A DNA stretch of 37,149 nucleotides from Pseudanabaena sp. M53BS1SP1A06MG (GCA_020404105.1 JADBWH010000081.1:1-37149); one strand, 5' to 3'. Positions 8,377-16,957 are shown, counted from the stretch's first letter. Numbers and translations are program-made. The notes: generated by a model from the sequence alone, not told the origin.

Positions 8377-9552
8377 TTGAATAATCCGCTTTTCTTGACA
8401 GGCTTCTTAATATTCCTTTTGTTATTACAAGTCCCCGCCACCCTTGTACTCCTAAAAAGGCTTAGCACTGCCCGTGATCGCACGCCGCCACTATTGCCCC
8501 TTGATGCAAATGACGAAGCTTTAGCCAAACAAAGACCTAGTGTTTCGATTGTGATCCCGACGCTTAACGAAGTTGAGCGTTTACCGACATGTTTAGAAGG
8601 ATTGCGCGATCAGGCTGCGAAGGAAATCATCGTTGTTGATAGCCGATCGCAGGATGGCACACCCGAATATGTACAGAAATTACAACCAGATTTTCCGATT
8701 CCTTTAAAGCTGATTACCGATGACCCCTTGCCAGAAGGTTGGGTTGGTCGCCCTTGGGCTTTACATACAGGATTTTTGCATACTGATCCGACTAGTGAAT
8801 GGATTCTCGGTATTGATGCCGATACCTTCCCACAAAAAGGACTAGTCACAAGTTTTGTGCAGCAAGCCACTGCTGAAAATTTTGATATTGTATCCCTATC
8901 GCCTAAATTTATTCTTAAGACCGCAGGCGAACAATGGCTACAACCTGCATTGTTAATTACCTTGATTTACCGATTTGGGGCAACAGGCGATCGCGATCAA
9001 TTTACTGAAGATCGGGTCATGGCAAATGGTCAATGCTTTTTATCAAAGCGCACCAAGCTAGTCGAACTAAATGGCTATGAGCTTGCCAAATCTTCATTTT
9101 GTGATGATGTCACCCTTGCTAGAGCCGCCGCTCAAAAGGGCGCAAAGGTGGGATTTCTTGATGGGGCAGCCTTGATGCAGGTGCGGATGTATAACTCAAT
9201 GCAGGAAACATGGAAGGAATGGGGGCGATCGCTCGATCTTAAGGATGCCTCAACGCCTAGTCAAACCTTTGCGGATTGTCTTTTGCTAACGGCGGTTCAA
9301 GGGCTACCTATTCCCTTATTAATAGCCCTATCGATTTGGCAACCAGCACCATCATTAATAATTAATACTCTATTTTGGCTCAATGCCTTTTTAGTATTGA
9401 TCCGATGCTTACTGGTATTTGGTATTCGGACTAGTTATACCGAAGTGGGTTTTTGGTTTTGGCTATCTCCCCTTGCTGATCCCTTTGCCGTAATACGGAT
9501 CTGGATTTCTGCATTTACTAAACCGAAAAGTTGGCGCGGACGTATCTACTAA
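8377..9552 (+). CDS. GT2-family glycosyltransferase, CruG-like (carotenoid glycosylation suspected)
   Basis: 391 residues. An N-terminal membrane helix (about 3-25) precedes a GT-A domain: VSIVIPTLNEVERLP (about 53-68), EIIVVDSRSQDGT, GWVGRPWALHTG, the metal-binding DAD in LGIDADTFP (about 146-148), and a CDDVTLARAA segment. Two to three C-terminal hydrophobic segments follow (about 300-370). The GWxGxPWA motif and the topology are those of CruC/CruG-type enzymes, which glycosylate hydroxylated carotenoids such as myxol. That assignment is by family resemblance, with no neighbouring carotenoid gene to support it. The start is TTG at 8377 without a clear ribosome binding site; no ATG occurs in the first half of the frame, so the N-terminus is uncertain by a few residues. 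Confidence 0.7.
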   Translation: MNNPLFLTGFLIFLLLLQVPATLVLLKRLSTARDRTPPLLPLDANDEALAKQRPSVSIVIPTLNEVERLPTCLEGLRDQAAKEIIVVDSRSQDGTPEYVQKLQPDFPIPLKLITDDPLPEGWVGRPWALHTGFLHTDPTSEWILGIDADTFPQKGLVTSFVQQATAENFDIVSLSPKFILKTAGEQWLQPALLITLIYRFGATGDRDQFTEDRVMANGQCFLSKRTKLVELNGYELAKSSFCDDVTLARAAAQKGAKVGFLDGAALMQVRMYNSMQETWKEWGRSLDLKDASTPSQTFADCLLLTAVQGLPIPLLIALSIWQPAPSLIINTLFWLNAFLVLIRCLLVFGIRTSYTEVGFWFWLSPLADPFAVIRIWISAFTKPKSWRGRIY

Positions 9553-9581
9553 AAAAAGCAGCGCGAAGCGCTGCTTTTTTT
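9551..9581. terminator. Bidirectional terminator
   Basis: A perfect 14-bp stem (9551-9564 with 9568-9581), loop GAA, with seven A on one side and seven T on the other. It serves the plus-strand glycosyltransferase and the convergent minus-strand SPOR-like gene. Confidence 0.92.
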
Positions 9582-9583
9582 AA

Positions 9584-10468
9584 CTAGAAATAAACAACAC
9601 GACTATCAAAGTTTTGGCGACGCATGGTTAGGTTTAAGGTTTCAGCACTAATGCGATCAGGGAAGCCTTGGACTTCAATATAAGTACCTCGATAGGATGA
9701 TCGCAATTGAGCAGTGGGAACAACCGTTTGTACTCTTTGTAGCTCTGAGACAGAACTAGTAGGAACAATGACAAAATAGTGCATTGATGACACATCTTTT
9801 GTGGGTTGATTTGGGGGTTGGGAGGTTTCAGGGATAGGTTGAGCAGCAGTTTGAATTTGTATTGGTTGGCTTTGTTGAGGAATTTGCTGAGGAATTGGTT
9901 GAGGTTGAGGCGATCGAACAATCTCAATCGAATTAGGCTGAGAATTATTGGGCGTTGATGTATTCGGGAATCCTGAATTTGGCACACCAGGCAAGGCATC
10001 ATTTCTCGGTGTAGAATTTGGGATAGAATCTACAGGTATCGGAACAGAACTATTGGGGACAGGATTAGAAGTAGGGATTGAGGGAATTGTGATTGCGGGA
10101 TTAATGGCAAATTTACTTTGGACAGTTCTAATTTGGGGTGTGAGTCCAGCTTGACTAAACTGGGCTGCCCGTCTTTGGGCAAGATTTAAGTTATTAAAGC
10201 GTCCTAATTGCACCACTTGCTCACCAGTATCTAAACGGCTCACAAAAGCATCTGGAGCTAAAATTTTTGCCTGTTTAATATCTGCCACATTAGGCAGATA
10301 CACAAGGTATTGAGTTGCAACAGAGTTAGTCGGGGTGACTTGCACAGAATCATTAGGGAAAGACTGGGCATTGGTTGAGGCACTAAAGCTGATATTTGCA
10401 CTAATACCAGCCAGAGATATCAGCCCAATGGCAAAACTATGCAGATTTGGATGTGTGTGGAGTCTCAT
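9584..10468 (-). CDS. Secreted SPOR-like protein with low-complexity linker
   Basis: 294 residues. A hydrophobic signal segment lies near residues 12-32, with a possible cleavage site after the Ala in STNAQS. Residues about 52-115 (YLVYLPN...VVQLGRFNNLNLAQRRAAQF) and 230-294 (MHYFVIVPTSS...YIEVQGFPDRISAETLNLTMR) look like two SPOR-type units, which bind denuded peptidoglycan. Between them lies a roughly 110-residue linker rich in Pro, Asn, Ser and Gln, typical of a surface or periplasmic spacer. The function is not known. Both SPOR calls rest on pattern only (short beta-strand, 'G.f...a.a......g' spacing). Confidence 0.6.
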   Translation of the reverse strand: MRLHTHPNLHSFAIGLISLAGISANISFSASTNAQSFPNDSVQVTPTNSVATQYLVYLPNVADIKQAKILAPDAFVSRLDTGEQVVQLGRFNNLNLAQRRAAQFSQAGLTPQIRTVQSKFAINPAITIPSIPTSNPVPNSSVPIPVDSIPNSTPRNDALPGVPNSGFPNTSTPNNSQPNSIEIVRSPQPQPIPQQIPQQSQPIQIQTAAQPIPETSQPPNQPTKDVSSMHYFVIVPTSSVSELQRVQTVVPTAQLRSSYRGTYIEVQGFPDRISAETLNLTMRRQNFDSRVVYF

Positions 10469-10576
10469 ATTGCTTGCCAGCCAAAGGTAGCGAAATAAAA
10501 AATTAAGTTTTGGGAAATTGGGCGCGATTGTACCATACTCTACAAGACTCGCATAATCCCTATTTAGTTAAATATT

Positions 10577-10680
10577 TTAGGACTTACGCATTGGGTAGAT
10601 ATGGTGCGGGTGAAGCCCGCACCGCTAGTGACTTTACTGTGCATATGGCACGTGCACTATATGTAGTTGTTAAGTCTTAA
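10577..10680. mobile_element. MITE-like element, left-end copy related to 27376-27470
   Basis: It starts TTAGGACTTACGCATTGGGT and contains the hairpin GGTGCGGG...CCCGCACC. Its first ~36 bases match the element at 27376-27470. The right end (TTAAGTCTTAA) is a degraded version of the expected CGTAAGTCCTAA, and the inner right half differs. No clear target duplication is visible. It fills most of the 10469-10767 gap. Confidence 0.6.
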
Positions 10681-10767
10681 TTGCCCCATTCAGAGCGCTG
10701 ACTCAATTAAGTCCCAAATTGTGAATTCTTGCTTGGCGTGTTTTAATGCGTATTGCTAAGCAAAACA

Positions 10768-12162
10768 ATGGAGATTATGGCAGTAGATTTGACTCGCGTC
10801 CAACCACCACTTAAGGTTTATCCGCCCAAACCTAGCCAATTTCTACTGAAATTTATACGACTAGTAGTGCCTTTTTGGTTGTGGGGACAATGTGGCATCA
10901 AGCAGATTGAAACCCGATATATTGATCGCCTTGTGAATGTTACCAAAAAATTTCAAGATGAAAAATCGCGTTGTCTCCTAGCTTTTCGGCATCCCACCAC
11001 CGATGATCCCTTTGCGATGTTGTATCTACTTGCCTATGCCGTACCCGAACAAGCCAAGGAAATGGGTATTAAGCTAAGGAAGACTCCCCATAGCAGTTTT
11101 GTCTATGATCGCGGTATTTCTCTATGGGCAGGGGAATATATTAATTGGCTATTTCCTGCATTAGGCGGCATTTCCATCTTTCGGGGCAAGCTTGATCGCC
11201 CTGCCTTAAACCTGATGCGTAAACAGATCACTAACGGTAAAGAGCCGCTTTCAATGGCTCCCGAAGGTGGTACTAATGGCAAAAGTGAAATGATTGCCGA
11301 GTTAGAACCAGGTATTGCTCAAATCGGTTTCTGGTCTGCCGAAGACTTGCAAAAGGAAGGGCGTACCGAGGAGATGTTGATTGTTCCTGTGGGTATTCAA
11401 TATGAATACTCAGCTAAGGCTTGGGTGATGATCGATCAAACGATCCTCACTATCGAAAAAGAATGCGGTGTTACTAAACCTGAAATCACGTCCGACACTC
11501 GCTACCAGCGTCTCTACGATTTAGGAAGTTATTTAGTTCAATGGGTCAGCGACTACTACAAAAATTTTTATGGGAACTATGCTAGTAATGCTCCTGAGAT
11601 CACAGATAGTGATGATTTAGCAACTCGCATTCAGAATTTAGCAGATCGCATTTTGCGTGTTGCCGAAATGAATTTTGGCATCAAATCTAAAGGAACGGCG
11701 ATTGACCGCTGTCGTCGTCTAGAGCAAGCAACTTGGGATCGGATTTTTCGTAATGACATCAAAGGGCTTACCCAGTTAACACAGGTAGAACGGAGCTTTG
11801 CTGATCAACTTGCTCTCGAAGCTAACTACAGCAATTGGCATATGAAAATTGCTGAAAGTATTATTGGGGTTACTAGCGACTATGTACGTCAACATCCTAG
11901 TCCCAGTCGCTATGTGGAGGTTTTAAAACTAATGTGGAGTGTGTTGTATCGTGTCACTGAACGCAACCCAGATTCAGTTTTTAAAGAAGCTCCTAATTTT
12001 GGTGATCGCAAATTAATTATTTCTGTCGCTGAGCCTCTATCAGTCTCCGATCGCTTATCCGAATACCAATCTAGTCGCACTGCTGCCAAGGAATGTACTC
12101 GTAAGCTCACCGAAGAGATCTCCAATTCCCTCAACAATTTAATCGTGCGATCAACGATCTAG
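10768..12162 (+). CDS. PlsC-like (1-acyl-glycerol-3-phosphate-type) acyltransferase
   Basis: 464 residues. The acyltransferase block I motif HX4D is in LLAFRHPTTDDPFAM (about residues 74-88), block III-like ISIFRGKLDRP (about 136-146), and block IV-like SMAPEGGTNGK (about 160-170), as in lysophosphatidate acyltransferases. The C-terminal ~230 residues are an extra largely alpha-helical region not found in canonical PlsC (about 240 aa), so the acyl acceptor may differ; long cyanobacterial homologues exist without a proven substrate. ATG 10768 is my choice; ATG 10777 follows a GGAG too closely, and the frame opens at TTG 10753. The stop codon is directly followed by an 81-bp repeat element. Confidence 0.75.
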   Translation: MEIMAVDLTRVQPPLKVYPPKPSQFLLKFIRLVVPFWLWGQCGIKQIETRYIDRLVNVTKKFQDEKSRCLLAFRHPTTDDPFAMLYLLAYAVPEQAKEMGIKLRKTPHSSFVYDRGISLWAGEYINWLFPALGGISIFRGKLDRPALNLMRKQITNGKEPLSMAPEGGTNGKSEMIAELEPGIAQIGFWSAEDLQKEGRTEEMLIVPVGIQYEYSAKAWVMIDQTILTIEKECGVTKPEITSDTRYQRLYDLGSYLVQWVSDYYKNFYGNYASNAPEITDSDDLATRIQNLADRILRVAEMNFGIKSKGTAIDRCRRLEQATWDRIFRNDIKGLTQLTQVERSFADQLALEANYSNWHMKIAESIIGVTSDYVRQHPSPSRYVEVLKLMWSVLYRVTERNPDSVFKEAPNFGDRKLIISVAEPLSVSDRLSEYQSSRTAAKECTRKLTEEISNSLNNLIVRSTI

Positions 12163-12243
12163 GGTAGTGCTGCAAAGTAATTTTTTTAGTAATTGTGTTG
12201 CGGGCGCTTTGCGCCCGCAACACAATTACATTGCATGACTACC
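12163..12243. mobile_element. 81-bp palindromic repeat element (copy A)
   Basis: Ends GGTAGTGCTGCAAAGTAA and TTACATTGCATGACTACC are imperfect inverted repeats (15 of 18). The core is a perfect 19-bp hairpin (12189-12207 with 12211-12229, loop TTT). The same 81-bp unit occurs in reverse orientation at 27307-27485, and a partial copy at about 24804-24856. It begins one base after the acyltransferase stop codon. Confidence 0.8.
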
Positions 12244-12272
12244 GAAAAAGAGCGACGAGGCGGCTCTTTTTC
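12244..12272. terminator. Bidirectional terminator between acyltransferase and tsaD
   Basis: A 10-bp stem GAAAAAGAGC/GCTCTTTTTC (12244-12253 with 12263-12272), loop of 9. It ends at the tsaD stop codon and serves both convergent genes. Confidence 0.75.
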
Positions 12273-13297
12273 TAGATATACAAACTCTGGCAATCTTCAA
12301 GATTGAGGCGTGATCGCGTGGCAATATTCATCGATGAAGTCTCACCTCGTGATAGGTGAATTGCTCCTGCACAGGCAATCATAGCAGCGTTATCGGTACA
12401 GAGACTTAAAGGCGGAAAGATGGCGCGAATATTATTTTCGGCGGACATAGTGACTAAGCGCGATCGCAAAACACTATTTGCGGCGACACCGCCAACCGCC
12501 ACAATAGTGGATAAATTATGCGCGATCGCACATTTAATCGTGCGGGTTGCCAGAGCCAATGCTACAGTTTCTTGAAAACTAGCAGCAATATCCGCGATCG
12601 GCAATTCTTCTCCATTGGGGCTTAACTTTTGAGTCAATCGCAACACCGCTGTTTTTAAACCACTGAAACTAGAATCATAGGGAGAATCGGGAATGCGCCC
12701 CTGTGGCAACTTATATGCCTTGGGATTGCCAGAACTAGAGATTTTATCGATAACGGGTCCCCCCGGATAGCCCAAACCCAACAACCGCGCTACCTTATCA
12801 AAGGCTTCCCCTGCGGCATCATCACGGGTTTTACCCATCACCTGATAGTCGGTATAGTCCTTCACGAGAATAATGCTGCTATGTCCACCAGAAACCAATA
12901 AGCATAAAAAAGGTGGCTCTAAGGTCGGTTCAGCAAGTAAAGCCGAGCAAATATGTCCTTCAAGGTGATGTATGGCGATTAAAGGCTTTTTATGAAGCAT
13001 TGCCAGAGTTTTAGCGGCTGTCACTCCAATCATTAGTGAGCCAATTAATCCAGGGGCTGTCGTAACCGCAATTCCATCGATCTCTGCCCATGTTTTACCC
13101 GATTCGCGATATGCTTCAGCGATCACAGGATTAATCATCTCGACATGTTGACGGGCGGCAATCTCAGGCACAACGCCACCATAGAGTGCATGGGTTTGAA
13201 TTTGTGATGAAACCACGCTACTAAGAATTTGGCGATCGCATACTACTGCTGCCGCCGTTTCATCACAGCTAGATTCGATCGCAAGAATTGTTGGCAT
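12272..13297 (-). CDS. tsaD: tRNA N6-adenosine threonylcarbamoyltransferase
   Basis: With TsaB and TsaE it transfers threonylcarbamoyl from TsaC-made threonylcarbamoyl-AMP to A37 of ANN-reading tRNAs. 341 residues, the normal bacterial length. ASKHA-fold start [18 protein letters not shown]; metal-binding [13 protein letters not shown] (His pair near 110-115); LLVSGGHSS phosphate loop (about 135); [19 protein letters not shown] (about 165-185); and C-terminal [12 protein letters not shown] with a further metal ligand Asp. ATG at 13297 fits the family start exactly. It is divergent from psaF; the gap holds a 49-base palindrome. Confidence 0.97.
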   Translation of the reverse strand: MPTILAIESSCDETAAAVVCDRQILSSVVSSQIQTHALYGGVVPEIAARQHVEMINPVIAEAYRESGKTWAEIDGIAVTTAPGLIGSLMIGVTAAKTLAMLHKKPLIAIHHLEGHICSALLAEPTLEPPFLCLLVSGGHSSIILVKDYTDYQVMGKTRDDAAGEAFDKVARLLGLGYPGGPVIDKISSSGNPKAYKLPQGRIPDSPYDSSFSGLKTAVLRLTQKLSPNGEELPIADIAASFQETVALALATRTIKCAIAHNLSTIVAVGGVAANSVLRSRLVTMSAENNIRAIFPPLSLCTDNAAMIACAGAIHLSRGETSSMNIATRSRLNLEDCQSLYI

Positions 13298-13308
13298 TTC
13301 TAAACAAA

Positions 13309-13357
13309 AATTAAGATGATCTAGATGTCGCGTCGCGACATCTAGATCATCTTAATT
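13309..13357. repeat. 49-base near-perfect palindrome between tsaD and psaF
   Basis: Arms 13309-13332 and 13334-13357 are perfect 24-base reverse complements around one central T (…GATGTCGCG T CGCGACATC…). It sits upstream of both divergent genes, so it is not at a 3' end. Confidence 0.85.
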
Positions 13358-13492
13358 GATAATTTACTTTACAGGATGTGAAGATTGCTTTACCAAGGCG
13401 CGATCGCTGATATACGATCTGAAACCAAGTTCTCAAACGAAAATCTCGTTATTTTTGCCTAATTTTAAACAAAGGTAAGTTAAGGTCAGTCT

Positions 13493-14062
13493 ATGAAAAG
13501 ACTTTTTGCTCTCATTCTAGTTATTGCTTTGTGGTTTGGTGTTAGCCTTTCCTCAACCCCTGCTGCATACGCAGATTTCTCAGCTTTGACACCTTGTGCT
13601 TCTTCATCGGCTTTTCAAGATCGTTTGCAATCAGAAGTTGATGGTTACACTGCACGACTAGCCAATTTCAAGGCTGGTACTCCTCAAGCAGATTACCTCA
13701 ATGCTAAAGTTGCTCAAACCAAGGATCGCTTTGCTAAATATGCTAGCTCTGGGTTGCTTTGCGGTGACGATGGTCTACCTCACTTGATCAGCGATGGTCG
13801 TTGGAGCCATGCAGGAGAATTCACTATTCCTTCCTTGCTGTTCCTATACATCGCAGGTTGGATTGGATGGGTTGGTCGCAGCTACTTGATCGCAGTTCGC
13901 AAAGATGTTGCAACCGCAGCCCAAAAGGAAATCCTAATCGATCTTCCTCTTGCAGTTAAGTTTTCATTAACTGGTTTTGCATGGCCACTTCTTGCTCTCA
14001 AAGAATTTGGAACTGGTGAACTCGTAGCTCCTGAGAATGAAGTTACAGTTTCGCCTCGCTAG
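13493..14062 (+). CDS. psaF: Photosystem I reaction centre subunit III (plastocyanin/cytochrome c6 docking subunit)
   Basis: 189-residue precursor. Residues 1-27 are a signal peptide ([17 protein letters not shown], cleavage expected after AAYA before DFSALTPC), placing the N-terminal domain in the thylakoid lumen. The family pattern continues with [14 protein letters not shown] and the later [21 protein letters not shown] transmembrane helix follows (about 113-130, [20 protein letters not shown]), and a second hydrophobic stretch [19 protein letters not shown] near the C-terminus. Two Cys (mature residues near 8 and 65) match the conserved pair. psaJ follows 108 bases downstream, the usual psaF-psaJ order. 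Confidence 0.97.
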   Translation: MKRLFALILVIALWFGVSLSSTPAAYADFSALTPCASSSAFQDRLQSEVDGYTARLANFKAGTPQADYLNAKVAQTKDRFAKYASSGLLCGDDGLPHLISDGRWSHAGEFTIPSLLFLYIAGWIGWVGRSYLIAVRKDVATAAQKEILIDLPLAVKFSLTGFAWPLLALKEFGTGELVAPENEVTVSPR

Positions 14063-14170
14063 TCTTGATATCTAGCGATCGCTTTACTAACTGCTCCAAA
14101 GTTTTTTAGTTAAATCTTTGAACACTTTGGAGAATCATAAAAACTAACTATACTAATAAGGAGAACTCCA

Positions 14171-14287
14171 TTGAACGGTTTTTTATCTTCTGCTCCTGTT
14201 GTAGCTGCTGTATGGCTCACGATCACGGCTGGTATCTTGATCGAAGCTAACCGCTTTTTCCCAGACACTCTCACCTTCCCTTTCTAA
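14171..14287 (+). CDS. psaJ: Photosystem I reaction centre subunit IX
   Basis: 38 residues with a single transmembrane helix: [20 protein letters not shown] followed by [18 protein letters not shown]. It binds pigments next to PsaF and stabilises it. The [11 protein letters not shown] segment is diagnostic for PsaJ. The start codon is TTG at 14171, with AAGGAG at 14159-14164 seven bases upstream, so a start restricted to ATG/GTG would miss this gene. Co-transcribed with psaF by position. Confidence 0.95.
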   Translation: MNGFLSSAPVVAAVWLTITAGILIEANRFFPDTLTFPF

Positions 14288-14584
14288 ATTAGTTAAAGTT
14301 TCTTAAATTTTGTGGTGCGGCTTCGCCGCACCACAAAATTTAAGTTCTGAATTAGTTAGGTTTCTTGTTTTTTAGAATGTGGTAAAGCCACAGTACAAAA
14401 TTTAAGTTCTAAATTAGTTAGGTTTCTTGTTTTTTAGAATGTGGTAAAGCCACAGTACAAAATTTAAGTTCTAAATTAGTTAGGTTTCTTGTTTTTTAGA
14501 ATGTGGTAAAGCTACAGTACAAAATTTAAGTTCTAAATTAGTTAGGTTTCTTGTTTTTTGTAGTTCGGCGAAGCCGCTCCACAG
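14285..14584. repeat. Tandem array with 62-bp period downstream of psaFJ
   Basis: Three full units and part of a fourth have a period of exactly 62 (TAAGTTCT recurs at 14341, 14403, 14465, 14527). Units are nearly identical; for instance, only one base differs between the GCCACAG and GCTACAG versions. A shorter divergent unit containing the psaJ hairpin precedes them, and the last unit ends in a different hairpin (CGGCGAAGCCG). Each unit carries a small TGTGG...CCACA stem. There are no spacers of independent sequence, so this is not CRISPR. Confidence 0.9.
14302..14344 (+). terminator. Perfect 20-bp hairpin after psaJ (probable terminator of psaFJ)
   Basis: Arms 14302-14321 and 14325-14344, loop TTC, 15 bases after the psaJ stop. 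There is no T-run after the stem, but the arm itself is AT-rich at its base. It also forms the first, most intact hairpin of the tandem array that follows. Confidence 0.6.
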
Positions 14585-14586
14585 AG

Positions 14587-14635
14587 TTAAAAAATGAGAG
14601 TTGCATCGCAAAGCAATGCAACTCTCATTTTTTAA
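14587..14635. repeat. Perfect 20-bp hairpin closing the psaJ-DUF4178 gap
   Basis: Arms 14587-14606 and 14616-14635 (TTAAAAAATGAGAGTTGCAT and complement), 9-base loop, T-run at the right base. It could terminate transcripts leaving the array. It ends 42 bases before the next gene. Confidence 0.7.
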
Positions 14636-14677
14636 TTATAATTGGCTTATAAAGCCTGAACTAATAGCAGGAATATT

Positions 14678-15358
14678 ATGAAATCATCTTTTAGTACTGA
14701 TTATGTTAGCTTCCTTACACGCCTGAGAGCAGGCGATCTCGTTACCTATGGGGGAACACAATGGGAAGTTGAAGACTTTAGCACCTATGATGATCCTAAC
14801 GGTTACGAGACCATGGAATGGTTACTGAATTCAGGCAAAACTAGTTATTATCTATTGCGGGAAGGCGATCCTGAGAATCTTGAAACTCGGATCAATTGGT
14901 ATTTATCAGAGGAAATTGGCGTTAATCGTGTATCGGGGGAACATGTAGGCGATGATGTCCGTTTTGCGCTATGGGATGCTATGCAAGAACATCGTGAGCC
15001 ATATTTCAAGTTAAGAGCTTTAGGAAGACTCTATTATTTTGAATCTCAAACAGAGGGAATTTATACAAGCGAAAATAATAGTGAATCTCGGATCACATGG
15101 GACTATTGGGATGAGAAACACCTTTGGAATTTAGCAATTGAGGCTTGGCAAAATCGGGAACTTCATGTTTATTCCACCAAGAAAGTTAACCCTGATGACT
15201 TTGTGATCGCCGAGAAGTCCATCACCACCCAAAGCTTTTCCTCTAAATATTCTCCAAGTCATAATAAAAAAAGTAATGATCGCACTTGGGAATGGATCTG
15301 CGCTTGGGGTTTAGTAATTATTGGCATTATTTTGATGGCTTCTTATTTTATGGCTTGA
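14678..15358 (+). CDS. DUF4178-domain protein with C-terminal membrane anchor
   Basis: 226 residues. An N-terminal DUF4178-like domain: LRAGDLVTYGGTQWEVEDFS (about 15-35), then a beta-rich stretch with YYLLREGDPENLETRINWYL and YFKLRALGRLYYFESQTEG. Near residues 130-150, ITWDYWDEKHLWNLAIEAWQ is acidic and aromatic, as in the family. A single transmembrane helix lies at the C-terminus (about 205-224, WICAWGLVIIGIILMASYF). Its function is unknown. It sits 65 bases before an aminopropyltransferase-like gene; from memory, DUF4178 proteins recur next to such polyamine-synthase-like genes in bacteria, which favours a shared pathway. Confidence 0.68.
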   Translation: MKSSFSTDYVSFLTRLRAGDLVTYGGTQWEVEDFSTYDDPNGYETMEWLLNSGKTSYYLLREGDPENLETRINWYLSEEIGVNRVSGEHVGDDVRFALWDAMQEHREPYFKLRALGRLYYFESQTEGIYTSENNSESRITWDYWDEKHLWNLAIEAWQNRELHVYSTKKVNPDDFVIAEKSITTQSFSSKYSPSHNKKSNDRTWEWICAWGLVIIGIILMASYFMA

Positions 15359-15423
15359 TGCTTGGGCATTAATAATCAATCATTCTTGGCTTTATTTTGA
15401 TAATCTCAGGAGTTAGGTAAGGT

Positions 15424-16953
15424 ATGGCAGCCTCTTTATTTGTCGAGCAGCACACCGATGGAGTTGCTTTTTATATCAATGGGGAATTGCAGTTTCATAG
15501 TGCCGATGAAGCGATCTATCATGAATATTTGACGATTCCTGCGATCGCTTTAGCCGCTAAGCGATTTCCAGATGAATTACTCAGAGTTCTTATTTGTGGA
15601 GGTGGGGATGGGCTGGCAGGGAGGGATATTTTAAGATTTCCACAGGTCTGTCACATTGATCTAGTGGACTATTCTCAAGAAGTAATTGATCTAGGTAAAC
15701 AGGATTTTGCGAGTTTTAATCAAGGGAGTTTAGTTAACCCTAAAGTTACGATTCATATTCACGAAGCCTTTGCATTTCTCAATCGTTTGGTACAAGAATT
15801 CTGTGCGGAAAGTCTTCAGAACTATAAATATCACGCCATTATTTGTGACTTTACCTATCCCACCTCAGTTACAGAAACTCAAGTTTATGCGTTAGAGTGG
15901 TTTGACCTACTCAAACAAGTACTTGTACCTTCGGGAATTATTGCTGCTAATTCGGTTTCGCCTGATTGCAATACGTTAGCATTCTGGTGCATTTATCAAA
16001 CTATGCAAGCTGCAGGTTTAGCTGTCAAACCGATGCAGTTGCAAATCCCCTCTTTTATCAATCATGACTATGGCAATTGGGGATTCTTGCTCGCTTCCGA
16101 GAACGCCATTATCCGCTCAGAAATTGAGTCTCTAGATTTACCTCCTAATTTGCGAGATTTAAGCTTAGATGCTTTACAGGATATGTTTGTTTTTGATACA
16201 GCGATCGCAAAAGCCCGACATTCCGTAACTATTCATCAAAAAGATTCATCGCAATTACTTTTCTATTTACTCAATCATTTACACATATCTAATCCAAATA
16301 AATCAACAACTTTTTCAGAAACTTCTCAAATTAATTTTTTAGATCTTCAAGATTCACCAACAGTGATTACTAATGACAATCATCATCTTCTATTTAGCGA
16401 TCCCATGAGTCTAGAGTCTTTAGCTCAATCTTGGCTCAAGCAATTAGATTTCAACCCTGATAGTCTACTAATTCCTGCACAGCATCACTCGCAAACGCCA
16501 GAAATTTCGCAGGAATGGTTAGGACGATCCAAGCAATTACTTAATCAAATTGATTTTCCTCGCTTAATTGCCAAACTACTAGAGCGATCGCAAGAATTAA
16601 CCCATGAAATTGCTGACGATTTGCGCGAATTGCAAACTAAGATTATTAAATTTCAGCAGTCTCAGTCTTTGGAAGAAAAGCCTGAGCAGCATTCCCAAGC
16701 ACTTTCCATAAATTCTGAATCTAGACCTTCTTTTAATCTGACTATGGCTAAGGTAATTGTGATCGTCTCTTTAACCCTGATAGTATCTAATTTAGCAGCT
16801 CCAGATGCTGTATTTGCTAAGGGTTCTACTTCCTCTTCAGGGTTTATTAGTAGTTCGGATGATGGTAGTTTTGCCTTAGGATTTTTAGGATTTATGATGA
16901 CAGTGGGCGGTATTGTCTGGTTAATGGACCTTGCCGATGACAAGAAAAATTGA
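15424..16953 (+). CDS. Spermidine synthase-like aminopropyltransferase fused to a membrane-bound C-terminal region
   Basis: 509 residues. Residues 1 to about 260 are a spermidine-synthase-type Rossmann methyltransferase fold: YHEYL at 32-36 (substrate-site Glu34), ICGGGDG at 57-63, HIDLVDYS at 77-84. Where spermidine synthases have DxxDP, this protein has DFTYP (142-146): the first Asp is kept, the second is Tyr. A roughly 170-residue variable region follows, with a likely helical part (about 370-415), a hydrophobic segment (about 440-455) ending in an Ala-rich site like a signal-peptide cleavage region, a Ser/Gly stretch, and a last hydrophobic helix (about 480-500). Normal spermidine synthases are about 290 aa and soluble. 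The amine substrate cannot be inferred. Confidence 0.72.
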   Translation: MAASLFVEQHTDGVAFYINGELQFHSADEAIYHEYLTIPAIALAAKRFPDELLRVLICGGGDGLAGRDILRFPQVCHIDLVDYSQEVIDLGKQDFASFNQGSLVNPKVTIHIHEAFAFLNRLVQEFCAESLQNYKYHAIICDFTYPTSVTETQVYALEWFDLLKQVLVPSGIIAANSVSPDCNTLAFWCIYQTMQAAGLAVKPMQLQIPSFINHDYGNWGFLLASENAIIRSEIESLDLPPNLRDLSLDALQDMFVFDTAIAKARHSVTIHQKDSSQLLFYLLNHLHISNPNKSTTFSETSQINFLDLQDSPTVITNDNHHLLFSDPMSLESLAQSWLKQLDFNPDSLLIPAQHHSQTPEISQEWLGRSKQLLNQIDFPRLIAKLLERSQELTHEIADDLRELQTKIIKFQQSQSLEEKPEQHSQALSINSESRPSFNLTMAKVIVIVSLTLIVSNLAAPDAVFAKGSTSSSGFISSSDDGSFALGFLGFMMTVGGIVWLMDLADDKKN

Positions 16954-16957
16954 TAAT

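Noticed and set aside
14341-14580. Regularly spaced repeats that might be a CRISPR array
   Set aside because: Whole 62-bp units repeat with no unique spacers, and there are no cas genes nearby; it is a plain tandem repeat.
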